A stretch of DNA of 9,047 nucleotides from an uncultured Lachnospiraceae bacterium (GCA_902797785.1 CADBUD010000115.1:1-9047), one strand, 5' to 3'. Counted from the stretch's first letter, positions 1 to 7,517 are shown. Notes: generated by a model not told the origin, from the sequence alone. Numbers and translations: made by a program.

Positions 1-1895
1 ATCAGAAACTGTTCCTTCCGGTCGAACCGTCCATAGGAAAGAACATTATGCTCGCACTCCAGCATTTTGACCGAACCTGTTTTGAACACCGGACTGGATT
101 TATGCAGACGAATCATCATCTTGTGAAACTCAATCAGTTCCCAGTCCTCGCGTCCCCATGGATAGGTTCTTCGACTGTCCGGATCTGTAAATCCGCAGAC
201 TCCGGTCTCATCTCCATAATAAATCGTTGGTGCTCCCGGCCAGGTCATCTGTACCACAACAGCCTCCTTCATCACGCCTTTATCGACTCCTTCATTGGCG
301 GCATCCGCTCCCAATGAAGCGATTCTTCCTACTTTGTGATTTGTCCTTGTCATAAAACGGGAATGATCATGATTGGACAGCTCATTCATGGCACACTGGA
401 GAGAGGACGTCATAAAGCTGTTCATATGATGTATCATAGCACCCTGAAAATTATCTGCATTTCCTATCATATGTCCCTGATATTCATCACTATGCTTTTC
501 CATTCCCGTCAGGAACCATGTCAGTGGCTCCATAAAGGCATCATAGTTCATAACCGTGTCCCATTCGTCTCCCTGAAGCCAGCCGGAAGGGTTTCCATAA
601 TGCTCTGCCAGAATGATCGCATTCGGATTGCTCTCTTTTACTGCTTTTCGGAATCGTTTCCAAAAGGAATGGTTATATTCCTCACTATGTCCCAGATCTG
701 CTGCCACATCCAATCTCCATCCATCAGCGTTATACGGAGGTGATACCCATTTTCTGGCAATATTTAATATATATTCACAAAGCTCCGGCGACTGTTCATA
801 GTTCAGCTTAGGAAGGGTATCATGCCCCCACCAGCCATCATAGGTATAATTATACGGCCAGGCATTTTCATCATTAAAATGGAAAAAAGAACGATAGGGA
901 CTGTCCTTGGATACATAAGCTCCTTTTGCATAACCTTCCTGATTTTCATAGATTTTTTCACGGTCGATCCACTTATTAAAGGAACCGCAGTGATTGAATA
1001 CCCCGTCTAAGATGACCTTGATTCCGCGGTCATGACACATTTTTACCAGATCGATGAACAGCTGATTGCTTGCTTCCAGATTTTCTTTTGCTGTCACTCT
1101 CTGGATATATTTAGTGGCATTGGAATTGTCTTCCTCACCAGGCTCTAATACTTCCCCTCCATCCTTCACAATCCTTCCTAAGTGTGGATCGATATAATCA
1201 TAATCCTGGATATCATATTTGTGATTGGAAGGAGAGACAAACAGCGGATTGAAGTAAATGCAGTCAATCCCCAGCTCCTGCAGATAATCCAGCTTGGCCA
1301 TGACTCCGGAGAGGTCTCCGCCATAAAACTCACGTACTCCCATCGTTGAAGGATATTTCCACCAGTTCTTTACTTTTTTCGTCCCTTCTCCAATATAAAA
1401 ATATTCATTGTCCTCGACTGTCGTTGTCGGATCTCCATTGAAGAACCGATCCACATAGATCTGATACATTACTGCGCCTTTGGCCCAGTCCGGGGTAGAA
1501 AATCCCGGTGTGATCTGAAATTCATAATAAGGATCCGGATTCATCACGACGCCACGGGTATCATAATAGCAGTGAATCCGGCCGCTCTCTATTTCAAAAT
1601 GATAACGAATCTTTTCCCCTGTCAATGAAATCCTCGTCTCATAATAATCAAAAACGCCCTCTTTATAGGTACATCTCATAAAATGCCGGTCATCGCCCAC
1701 GACCAGCCAGACCGCATCGACATTGTCCTTTCCGGTACGGAATTTTAACGTCAGTGTCTCATACGCTTTTGGTTCCGGCGGAATTACATAGTCCTTTGTT
1801 CCATCACAAAACAGGGCGCGTTTACGAAACACCGGCCGCATCTGTGTCATATACCTCATAACTTTATCTATCTCGTAGCTTGTTTTCATATTCAT
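1..1895 (-). CDS. GH13 family alpha-glucan hydrolase (neopullulanase / alpha-amylase-like), 3' end outside window
   Basis: Translating the minus strand gives 631 uninterrupted residues with no stop before the left edge. Residues 1-130 form a beta-rich N-terminal region, as in neopullulanase/maltogenic-amylase types (CBM34-like, inferred). From about 140 there is a GH13 barrel: AVMYQIYVDRF (141-151), FYGGDL (190-195), region I DGVFNH (297-302), DGWRLDVA with the expected nucleophile D396, AEHYG with the acid/base E431, and NHD with D510. All three catalytic carboxylates are present, so it should hydrolyse alpha-1,4 (perhaps alpha-1,6) glucan bonds. I see no signal peptide, which suggests cytoplasmic action on imported maltodextrins. 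The ATG at 1895 lies 13 nt after AGGAGG (1909-1914). An in-frame TTG at 1904 sits only 4 nt after it, so the start is uncertain by three codons. Family is sure; exact substrate is not. Confidence 0.93.
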   Translation of the reverse strand, partial: MNMKTSYEIDKVMRYMTQMRPVFRKRALFCDGTKDYVIPPEPKAYETLTLKFRTGKDNVDAVWLVVGDDRHFMRCTYKEGVFDYYETRISLTGEKIRYHFEIESGRIHCYYDTRGVVMNPDPYYEFQITPGFSTPDWAKGAVMYQIYVDRFFNGDPTTTVEDNEYFYIGEGTKKVKNWWKYPSTMGVREFYGGDLSGVMAKLDYLQELGIDCIYFNPLFVSPSNHKYDIQDYDYIDPHLGRIVKDGGEVLEPGEEDNSNATKYIQRVTAKENLEASNQLFIDLVKMCHDRGIKVILDGVFNHCGSFNKWIDREKIYENQEGYAKGAYVSKDSPYRSFFHFNDENAWPYNYTYDGWWGHDTLPKLNYEQSPELCEYILNIARKWVSPPYNADGWRLDVAADLGHSEEYNHSFWKRFRKAVKESNPNAIILAEHYGNPSGWLQGDEWDTVMNYDAFMEPLTWFLTGMEKHSDEYQGHMIGNADNFQGAMIHHMNSFMTSSLQCAMNELSNHDHSRFMTRTNHKVGRIASLGADAANEGVDKGVMKEAVVVQMTWPGAPTIYYGDETGVCGFTDPDSRRTYPWGREDWELIEFHKMMIRLHKSSPVFKTGSVKMLECEHNVLSYGRFDRKEQFL

Positions 1896-2106
1896 AACAG
1901 TCAAACTTCCTCCTGTCTTTTTTCTCTCCATATCACTGCCATTTTCCATTCCTGTTTTCCTATTATTACGATTCCATAGGACTCTCTTTTATCATCAGAA
2001 CGAAATGGTCTGCCGTTTTGTTCATGAGCCGCATCGGATTTCGGTCGCTGAAATTTTTTTGGCAAAGATCGGTATCGTTTTATTTTATTCGGTTGTTCAT
2101 ACTCTT

Positions 2107-2135
2107 ATTCTATCATTTTTATGAAATCTTCGCAA
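2107..2135 (-). promoter_or_regulatory. Sigma-A type promoter of the GH13 gene
   Basis: On the minus strand TTGCGA (2130-2135) and TAGAAT (2107-2112) are separated by exactly 17 bp. The -10 is preceded by TGA, which makes it an extended -10. Transcription should begin near 2100, leaving a leader of roughly 200 nt before the start codon at 1895. The promoter lies just downstream of the ftsH terminator, so the GH13 gene is its own unit. I found no convincing catabolite-control (cre) operator nearby. Confidence 0.6.
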
Positions 2136-2173
2136 CCCAGACGGAAATATTGGAAGCAACCTCCGTAAAATGG

Positions 2174-2204
2174 AAAAAGACAGCCATCGGTCGGCTGTCT
2201 TTTT
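2174..2204 (-). terminator. Intrinsic terminator ending the spoIIE-tilS-ftsH unit
   Basis: A perfect inverted repeat, AAAAAGACAGCC with GGCTGTCTTTTT, encloses a 7-nt loop. On the minus strand the GC-rich stem is followed directly by TTTTT. It lies about 115 bp after the ftsH stop and just before the GH13 promoter. The A/T symmetry would let it work on either strand, but there are no plus-strand genes to terminate. Confidence 0.88.
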
Positions 2205-2243
2205 GGAGAAGGTATTTCTTTTATGGGGTGTAGCAAAACCATA

Positions 2244-2268
2244 ATGTATTGGGGGTTTTACAATACAT
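2244..2268 (-). other. Small hairpin in the ftsH 3' untranslated region
   Basis: ATGTATTG (2244-2251) and CAATACAT (2261-2268) form a perfect 8-bp stem with a 9-nt loop. It lies between the ftsH stop and the terminator. AAAACC (2235-2240) and GGTTTT (2254-2259) could form an alternative stem using part of the loop. No T-run follows, so it is not itself a terminator. Role unknown; it could simply stabilise the mRNA 3' end. Confidence 0.35.
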
Positions 2269-2318
2269 AGTATATCATCAAATCCAATTTCAGTGTGCAC
2301 AAACTTTTATTTTTTTTT

Positions 2319-4202
2319 CTAATTTTTTTGTATATTTGTCACCACATTTTTTTTCAGACCTTTTTTATCCATTGGTACTTTTGAATAATCCTCCGAAAAC
2401 AGCCCCTCGAACTCTTCCCGGCTGATCCGTTCCCGCTCTATCAAAAGCCCGGCGCAGCGATGGAGGATTTCCTCATGCTCCAGTATGATCTCCTTTGCTT
2501 TTTGATAGCTTTCATCTATAATCCGTTTGACCTCAGCATCGATCTGTCCGGCCACATTTTCTCCATAGCCTCTGGCATGACCCAGATTTCTTCCTAAGAA
2601 GACCTCATCATTATCCTCATGGTAATTGATCAGACCGATTTTTTCTGACATTCCATATTCTGTGACCATTCTCTTCGCTGCCGATGTCGCCTGACGGATA
2701 TCTTGAGAAGCTCCTGTTGTAATATCGCCAAAAATGATCTCTTCTGCTGCACGGCCACCCAGGGAAACGATGATATCCTGCAGCATTTTTCCTTTTGTCA
2801 AGAACATTTCATCCTTTTCCGGAAGCGGCATGGTATATCCTGCCGCGCCATTTCCTGTCGGGATGATGGAAACCGTATATACCGGCCCGACATCCGGCAG
2901 TACATGAAACAGGATCGCATGACCGGCCTCGTGATATGCTGTGATCTTTTTTTCTTTTTCACTGATGACATGACTTTTTTTCTCTGTTCCGATTCCAACC
3001 TTGATAAAGGATGCCTTTACCTCTTCGCTTGAAATATATCCGTTATTTCTTTTTGCTGCAAGAATCGCTGCCTCATTCATCAGGTTTTCTAAGTCTGCAC
3101 CGGTAAATCCTGCAGTCGTCTGGGCAATCTGCTCGATATCGACATCATCAGATAACGGTTTGTTTTTGGAATGTACCTTTAAAATCTCCTTGCGTCCTTT
3201 GACATCCGGTCTGGCTACTTCGATTTTCCGGTCGAACCGGCCCGGCCTAAGAATCGCAGGATCCAAGATATCCACCCGGTTCGTCGCTGCCATGACAATG
3301 ATTCCCTCATTGACTCCAAAGCCATCCATCTCTACCAGAAGCTGATTTAAGGTCTGCTCCCGTTCGTCATGTCCGCCCCCCATGCCTGAACCGCGTCGTC
3401 TCGCTACAGCATCGATCTCATCGATAAAAATGATGCATGGTGACTCCTGTTTGGCTTCTTCAAAAAGATCCCGGACTCTGGAAGCTCCGACACCTACATA
3501 CATTTCCACAAAATCAGATCCGGAAATAGAAAAGAACGGAACCTGTGCTTCTCCGGCAACCGCCTTGGCCAGGAGAGTCTTTCCTGTTCCCGGAGGTCCT
3601 ACCAGCAGCACGCCTTTGGGAATCCTGGCACCAAGGGCTGTATATTTTTGAGGGTTTCTTAGAAAGTCTATGATTTCCTCTACATTTTCTTTTTCTTCTT
3701 CTAATCCGGCAACATTTTGGAAGGTAATTCCCTTGGCGGATTCATCTGCCCGGACGGCACGGCTTTTTCCAAAATTTACCATTTTTGAATTGCCACCGGC
3801 AGAAACCGCCTGATTATTCAGAATAATAAACAGCTCTATGACAACAAATGCCGCCAGCAGAACCGGAAGCAGCGTCATGAAGAGGCTGTCCCTCTCTACA
3901 TCCTCCATGTAGTAATCCTGAAACTCTGCTTCCTCCAGCTTTTTCTGGACCTCATTTACATCACTGACGTGGATCGTTTTCTGTGTGCCATCTGTCAGCT
4001 CTATTCTCAAATATCCGGTCGGTATTTCTTTATTCTGATGGATCACGACGGATTTTAATGTATGATCCTCCAGAGCGGCTTCGAACCTTTTATAATTTCC
4101 GACATCACTTTCTGCGTTTTTTGTACTCCTGACATACCAAATTCCTGCAATCATCAGAAGTATCACAAGATAAACTCCGATATTTCTTCTTCCTCTGTTC
4201 AA
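2319..4202 (-). CDS. ftsH: ATP-dependent zinc metalloprotease FtsH
   Basis: A membrane-anchored AAA+ protease that degrades misassembled membrane proteins and selected cytoplasmic regulators; it acts as a hexamer. The 627 residues show the full architecture: TM1 about 8-24, an extracytoplasmic segment of about 80 residues, TM2 about 107-129, Walker A GPPGTGKT (202-209), Walker B IIFIDEID (257-264), the second region of homology with RPGRFDR (319-325), the zinc motif HEAGH (424-428), and D501 in ASQD as likely third zinc ligand. The pore loop reads MYVGVG (234-239), with Tyr where the bacterial family usually has Phe. Length is normal. The start is a TTG; it is supported by AAGGAGG (4213-4219) located 10 nt upstream, inside the last codons of tilS. 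Only 5 bp separate the two genes, so translation is probably coupled. The lysine-rich C-terminal tail is variable in the family. Confidence 0.97.
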   Translation of the reverse strand: MNRGRRNIGVYLVILLMIAGIWYVRSTKNAESDVGNYKRFEAALEDHTLKSVVIHQNKEIPTGYLRIELTDGTQKTIHVSDVNEVQKKLEEAEFQDYYMEDVERDSLFMTLLPVLLAAFVVIELFIILNNQAVSAGGNSKMVNFGKSRAVRADESAKGITFQNVAGLEEEKENVEEIIDFLRNPQKYTALGARIPKGVLLVGPPGTGKTLLAKAVAGEAQVPFFSISGSDFVEMYVGVGASRVRDLFEEAKQESPCIIFIDEIDAVARRRGSGMGGGHDEREQTLNQLLVEMDGFGVNEGIIVMAATNRVDILDPAILRPGRFDRKIEVARPDVKGRKEILKVHSKNKPLSDDVDIEQIAQTTAGFTGADLENLMNEAAILAAKRNNGYISSEEVKASFIKVGIGTEKKSHVISEKEKKITAYHEAGHAILFHVLPDVGPVYTVSIIPTGNGAAGYTMPLPEKDEMFLTKGKMLQDIIVSLGGRAAEEIIFGDITTGASQDIRQATSAAKRMVTEYGMSEKIGLINYHEDNDEVFLGRNLGHARGYGENVAGQIDAEVKRIIDESYQKAKEIILEHEEILHRCAGLLIERERISREEFEGLFSEDYSKVPMDKKGLKKNVVTNIQKN

Positions 4203-4207
4203 TCTCC

Positions 4208-5686
4208 CTAAGCCTCCTTTTCCATAATGGATATTTCTATTACCTGCTTTGTATTCTCTGTCACCTTATATCCTTCACTGATTCTGCGCCCTACGATCCA
4301 GAGAATATGGGCGCCATCCGCCAGAAGCAGCTGCTGTTCTCTTTCTGTCCGAGGAATCTTTTCATTTATAAAGTAGGATTTCAGTTTTTGCTTTTTTTCT
4401 CCCCGGAGCATAAAAAAGTCCCCTGCACTGCGGTATCTCAGACAAAGACCACGCTCTATCTTATCATAATCAAAAGATTTCGTATACTTCTTTTTTGAAA
4501 ATTTTATACTTTTTTCATTCTTTTTCAGCGTCATGCCAAGCTGATAACATTTTCCTTTTATGATAATCTCCTCTTCATAGCTGTCTTCTTTTTCCAATCG
4601 GGCAATCGGAAGACTAACGATTCCCTCCCCTGATTCCTGCCAGGTCTTGTCCTGCTTTTTTTCTTTATTCAAAAGCTCCATACATAACTTGTCATACTCC
4701 CGATATACGCGGATCCCATGGGGAAGAACCATTTGTTTTCCCGTTCCCACAGAAAGAAGTGTTCTGATTTCTTCCATATGAGTTCTGCTGATATCCTTCT
4801 TTTTTTGGCATAGTCTCTGGATTCCCTGCATAAAAATTTCCTTTTGCAGATAAGGCTCTAAATCAAGCAGGGACGCCATCCGGAAGGCAAGCCGCTTTTC
4901 CATCTGATCTTTTTCTCTTCTCTCCTCTGCAGCCAGCAGACATTCCTCATATGCCTCGTTGACGATACGGTTCAAACAGGCTTCTGCCTCATAGATGAGC
5001 TCCGCTGTCTGCGCCAGATGCTGTACGGTCTTTTCGTTCAGCGCTTCTTCCATATAGGGCAGTACTTTTCTTCTCACACGGTTCCTTGTGTATTCTTCCT
5101 CCAGATTTGTTTTGTCGGTTCGAAAGCTGAGTCCCTTTCTTTTCAGATATTCCTCAATCTCTCCTCTGCTGCAAGAAAGCAACGGTCGAATGATTTTCCC
5201 CCGGACTGGCAGGATTCCATGCAGACCATGGATTCCACTTCCGCGGGCCAGATTCATGATCACGGTCTCTGCCTGATCATTCTGATGATGCGCTACTGCA
5301 ATTTTGTTCAGTCCTTCTTTTTTTCTTATTTCCTCAAAGGCCTGATAGCGAAGTCTGCGCCCCATTTCCTCTACAGAACAATGCTCTTTTTTTGCCTCTG
5401 CAATGACATCAAAGGAAAATTCGCGATATTCCATTCCAAAGGTATGCGCAAGCTCTCTGACAAAAGCCGCATCTGCTTTGCTCTCCTCTCCACGGATTCC
5501 ATGCTCTATATGGACAACGCAGATCCGCAGATCATATTCCTGTTCCAATTCCTTTAAAACAGAAAGAAGGCAGACAGAATCTGCTCCACCGGAAACTCCG
5601 GCTACAATCCCATCTCCCTGCTCCAACATTTGAAATTTCGATTGGTATTCTTTTATTTTTCTGATGAACTCTTCTGTATGTTCCAC
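4208..5686 (-). CDS. tilS: tRNA(Ile)-lysidine synthase TilS
   Basis: Catalyses ATP-dependent attachment of lysine to C34 of the CAU anticodon of tRNA-Ile2. This makes lysidine, which switches the tRNA to AUA decoding and isoleucine charging. The 492 residues contain the N-type ATP-pyrophosphatase P-loop SGGADS (32-37), the EHGIRGEES segment (61-69), HHQNDQAET (133-141), and the RNRVRRKVLP element (201-210) typical of the family. The C-terminal region (about 380-490) carries the tRNA-binding TilS_C features, including YFINEKIPR and WIVGRRISEGYKV. The start is GTG, immediately after the spoIIE stop codon with no intergenic base. AAGGAA about 9 nt upstream supports it. An in-frame ATG at codon 20 would cut into the region just before the P-loop, so GTG is preferred. 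The gene is essential where studied, so it should also have expression independent of sporulation. Confidence 0.96.
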   Translation of the reverse strand: MEHTEEFIRKIKEYQSKFQMLEQGDGIVAGVSGGADSVCLLSVLKELEQEYDLRICVVHIEHGIRGEESKADAAFVRELAHTFGMEYREFSFDVIAEAKKEHCSVEEMGRRLRYQAFEEIRKKEGLNKIAVAHHQNDQAETVIMNLARGSGIHGLHGILPVRGKIIRPLLSCSRGEIEEYLKRKGLSFRTDKTNLEEEYTRNRVRRKVLPYMEEALNEKTVQHLAQTAELIYEAEACLNRIVNEAYEECLLAAEERREKDQMEKRLAFRMASLLDLEPYLQKEIFMQGIQRLCQKKKDISRTHMEEIRTLLSVGTGKQMVLPHGIRVYREYDKLCMELLNKEKKQDKTWQESGEGIVSLPIARLEKEDSYEEEIIIKGKCYQLGMTLKKNEKSIKFSKKKYTKSFDYDKIERGLCLRYRSAGDFFMLRGEKKQKLKSYFINEKIPRTEREQQLLLADGAHILWIVGRRISEGYKVTENTKQVIEISIMEKEA

Positions 5687-7075
5687 TTATCCACATTCCT
5701 TCCATATTCCCGCCACTAAAACCGTCATGTCATCATCGACCCGGTATCCGTTGATCTGTACGATCTGGCGCAGGATTTCTTTCGCCATTTCTTTCGCCTG
5801 TAGCATCGTAAGTTTTTTTATGATTTCTGCCAGCATTTGCTCTGGTTCCTCCAGACCGTCCAGCAATCCATCGGATATCATGATAATAAATTCTCCTGAC
5901 TGAAGCTTTCTGGCAGATTTTTCAATATCCAGCTTTTGTAAAAATCCTCCCGGAAGACTATCTGACCAGATAATCTCCACCTGATTTTTATATTTCACAA
6001 AGGATGCTGCTGCTCCTATTTTCAAAAAATTACATAATCCGCTATATAAATCGATGGAGCAGATGTCAATCGTGGAAAAAAAATGATTTTCCCCCTCCAG
6101 CACCATAGCAGAGTTGATCATTTTTACGGAGGTTTCGATATCGAATCCGGATTCCAGAAATTTTTCCAAAAGATCAACGACCTTTCCACTTTCCTGAAAC
6201 GCCCGGATCCCTGAGCCCATTCCATCAGAGAGACAGATGGTTTCTTTCTCCTCCGTTTCCAAAAAGCAGTAATTATCTCCTGAAATCGCTTCTCCCTTCT
6301 TGGTATATCTCGCCATTCCTGTCAAGACCTGATACTTTGCCATTTCCACAAAAACAATGGTCACTGTCTCCGCTGCTACGATCTGCCGGCTGTTTTTTGA
6401 CGCTCTCATTCTTTTTCCGCACAGCTTTGACAAATGGTCTGCTATCGTTCTCACGGTAACACATTTTCCATTCTTAGCAAACAGGGTCAGATAGATTTCC
6501 CACCTTCCATGCTTTCCCTCTACGATATGAATATCCTCACACATCAATGGATGCTTGGAAAATACCCGTTCTATCCTGCGCACCAGCTTTTCTTCTTTTT
6601 CCGTAATTTCATTTTGAAATACAATGCTGTTCTTTAGAATATCCGACATGGCTTTGAGCTGCTGTACCATGGCTTCCCTGCTCTCTAAGACTCTGTTATG
6701 CCAAAAGTTTTCCATCTGCAGACGTTCATAACTCTGGATGCACTCTTCTACGAACTGGCGGTAATGTATACAGTTCTGTGAAACATAGGAATTTTCCGTC
6801 AGAACGTCCGGCCGCCCATTCTGTATCATTTCCTCGCACAAGGCTTGTACCTCTTCTTCAATCTGAGGATAATAGCTCCTTGCACATTCACCTCCCCGCT
6901 CACAAAAGGCGCAAAGCCCCTGCTCAATGTCCTCACACATCCTCATGAATTCATATTCTCTTGAATAATCCTCCTTCTCGCCCTCTATAGAAAAGACCTT
7001 TGCCAGGTTTCCAAAAGACTCAGCATAATTTTTCAACCGCTCCTTCCCCACATCCAGAATGGTGGATGGCCCCAT
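5687..7075 (-). CDS. spoIIE: Stage II sporulation protein E, short form without membrane domain (PP2C-type phosphatase)
   Basis: Dephosphorylates SpoIIAA (anti-anti-sigma factor), releasing sigma-F in the forespore. Residues about 250-460 form the PPM/PP2C domain with the metal-binding acidic residues in place: SGDNY (D267), LSDGMGSG (D284), SDGLLDG (D402) and VDDDMTV (D448/D449). B. subtilis SpoIIE has about 827 residues with some ten N-terminal membrane spans. This one is 462 residues, has no hydrophobic span, and corresponds only to the middle and phosphatase regions. Residues 48-64 hold a CX6CX2CX5C cluster, a possible metal site (inference). The ATG at 7075 is chosen because GGGAGG (7084-7089) is 8 nt upstream; the GTG at 7084 overlaps that Shine-Dalgarno. 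A terminator sits about 90 bp upstream, so the missing domain is not encoded just before. The gene heads a spoIIE-tilS-ftsH unit. Confidence 0.92.
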   Translation of the reverse strand: MGPSTILDVGKERLKNYAESFGNLAKVFSIEGEKEDYSREYEFMRMCEDIEQGLCAFCERGGECARSYYPQIEEEVQALCEEMIQNGRPDVLTENSYVSQNCIHYRQFVEECIQSYERLQMENFWHNRVLESREAMVQQLKAMSDILKNSIVFQNEITEKEEKLVRRIERVFSKHPLMCEDIHIVEGKHGRWEIYLTLFAKNGKCVTVRTIADHLSKLCGKRMRASKNSRQIVAAETVTIVFVEMAKYQVLTGMARYTKKGEAISGDNYCFLETEEKETICLSDGMGSGIRAFQESGKVVDLLEKFLESGFDIETSVKMINSAMVLEGENHFFSTIDICSIDLYSGLCNFLKIGAAASFVKYKNQVEIIWSDSLPGGFLQKLDIEKSARKLQSGEFIIMISDGLLDGLEEPEQMLAEIIKKLTMLQAKEMAKEILRQIVQINGYRVDDDMTVLVAGIWKECG

Positions 7076-7083
7076 GTAAAACA

Positions 7084-7089
7084 CCTCCC
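7084..7089 (-). promoter_or_regulatory. Ribosome binding site deciding the spoIIE start
   Basis: GGGAGG on the minus strand lies 8 nt before the ATG at 7075. A GTG codon in the same frame shares its first base with this motif, so that upstream start is unlikely and the protein begins MGPSTILD. Confidence 0.75.
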
Positions 7090-7113
7090 AAAAATAACGA
7101 TAGCTTTCTTACC

Positions 7114-7147
7114 ATTCTATCTTATTTTTCCTAAATTATTTGTCGGA
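7114..7147 (-). promoter_or_regulatory. Candidate Spo0A-activated sigma-A promoter of spoIIE
   Basis: On the minus strand a -10-like TAGAAT (7114-7119) is preceded, after an unusually long 21-bp spacer, by CCGACA (7141-7146). No good -35 exists at the normal 17 bp. The plus strand over the -35 reads TTGTCGGA (7140-7147), one mismatch from the 0A-box core TTGTCGAA. In B. subtilis the Spo0A-activated spoIIE and spoIIG promoters also have 21-22 bp spacing with 0A boxes near the -35. The match is therefore meaningful, though short. The predicted leader is about 30 nt. Confidence 0.5.
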
Positions 7148-7166
7148 TTTTCTTTGGGAAAGACGG

Positions 7167-7195
7167 AAAAAAACGACCAGACTCTTCTGATCGTT
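7167..7195 (-). terminator. Intrinsic terminator after divIC
   Basis: On the minus strand AACGATCAGA pairs with TCTGGTCGTT (10 bp with one T-G pair) around an AGAG loop and is followed by seven T residues. It begins about 8 bp after the divIC stop and separates the yabP-yabQ-divIC unit from spoIIE. Confidence 0.9.
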
Positions 7196-7202
7196 CTTTT
7201 TA

Positions 7203-7517
7203 TTATTGCTCTTCCTTAAATATAACTTCGTTTTCTTTTACCAGTCCGATTTTTTCCCGTGCCTCAGACTGAATGTACTCGTCAGAATTAACATAGCTTT
7301 CCTTCTTTGCTAATTCCTCCTGCTCCTGCTTCGCTTCCTCGACCTGTCTGACCAGGCTCGCTTCCTGAACTATGTACCGTTTATTTTGAGCTCGTAGTTC
7401 ATTTATTTTAGAGAAGCTCCATGCTCCCAGAACAAGCACAATCATAAATACGATCATCATGGAAAATCTTCCGGGATTTCGCTTTTTAAATTTTTTCATT
7501 TTCTTGTTTCTTTTCAT
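7203..7517 (-). CDS. divIC: FtsB/DivIC-family septum formation initiator
   Basis: A small bitopic divisome protein that, in the family, pairs with FtsL and DivIB/FtsQ to activate septal wall synthesis. The 104 residues show a very basic cytoplasmic tail (1-17), one membrane span (about 18-36), a coiled coil (about 38-74), and the family-typical C-terminal SEAREKIGLVKENEVIF segment. The ATG at 7517 is chosen because AGGA lies 5 nt upstream. A further ATG at 7499 would give 98 residues. A longer open frame to 7589 would add only a basic stretch read out of frame from yabQ. The gene overlaps the 3' end of yabQ by 32 bp with this start. The same order (yabP, yabQ, divIC) is found in B. subtilis. 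Confidence 0.88.
   Translation of the reverse strand: MKRNKKMKKFKKRNPGRFSMMIVFMIVLVLGAWSFSKINELRAQNKRYIVQEASLVRQVEEAKQEQEELAKKESYVNSDEYIQSEAREKIGLVKENEVIFKEEQ

Noticed and set aside
48..1010. Plus-strand open frames in the left part
   Set aside because: They are antisense to the GH13 gene, which is read without interruption on the minus strand with its catalytic motifs in place.
1966..2034. A 22-codon leader frame annotated as a gene
   Set aside because: No convincing Shine-Dalgarno or conserved pattern is visible; kept only as a remark on the GH13 leader.
1896..2173. A cre (CcpA) or LacI-type operator upstream of the GH13 gene
   Set aside because: I looked for both patterns because GH13 genes are often catabolite-controlled, but no site matched well enough to report.
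2097..2300. A 67-codon minus-strand frame downstream of ftsH
   Set aside because: It reads straight through the strong terminator and into the GH13 promoter, and has no ribosome site or recognisable similarity.
2703..3651. Several plus-strand open frames
   Set aside because: All are antisense to the AAA+ and protease domains of ftsH and show no independent domain or start signal.
5018..5557. A 179-codon plus-strand open frame
   Set aside because: It lies entirely antisense to tilS, whose motifs are clear. The translation has no family features and there is no ribosome site, so it is a shadow frame.
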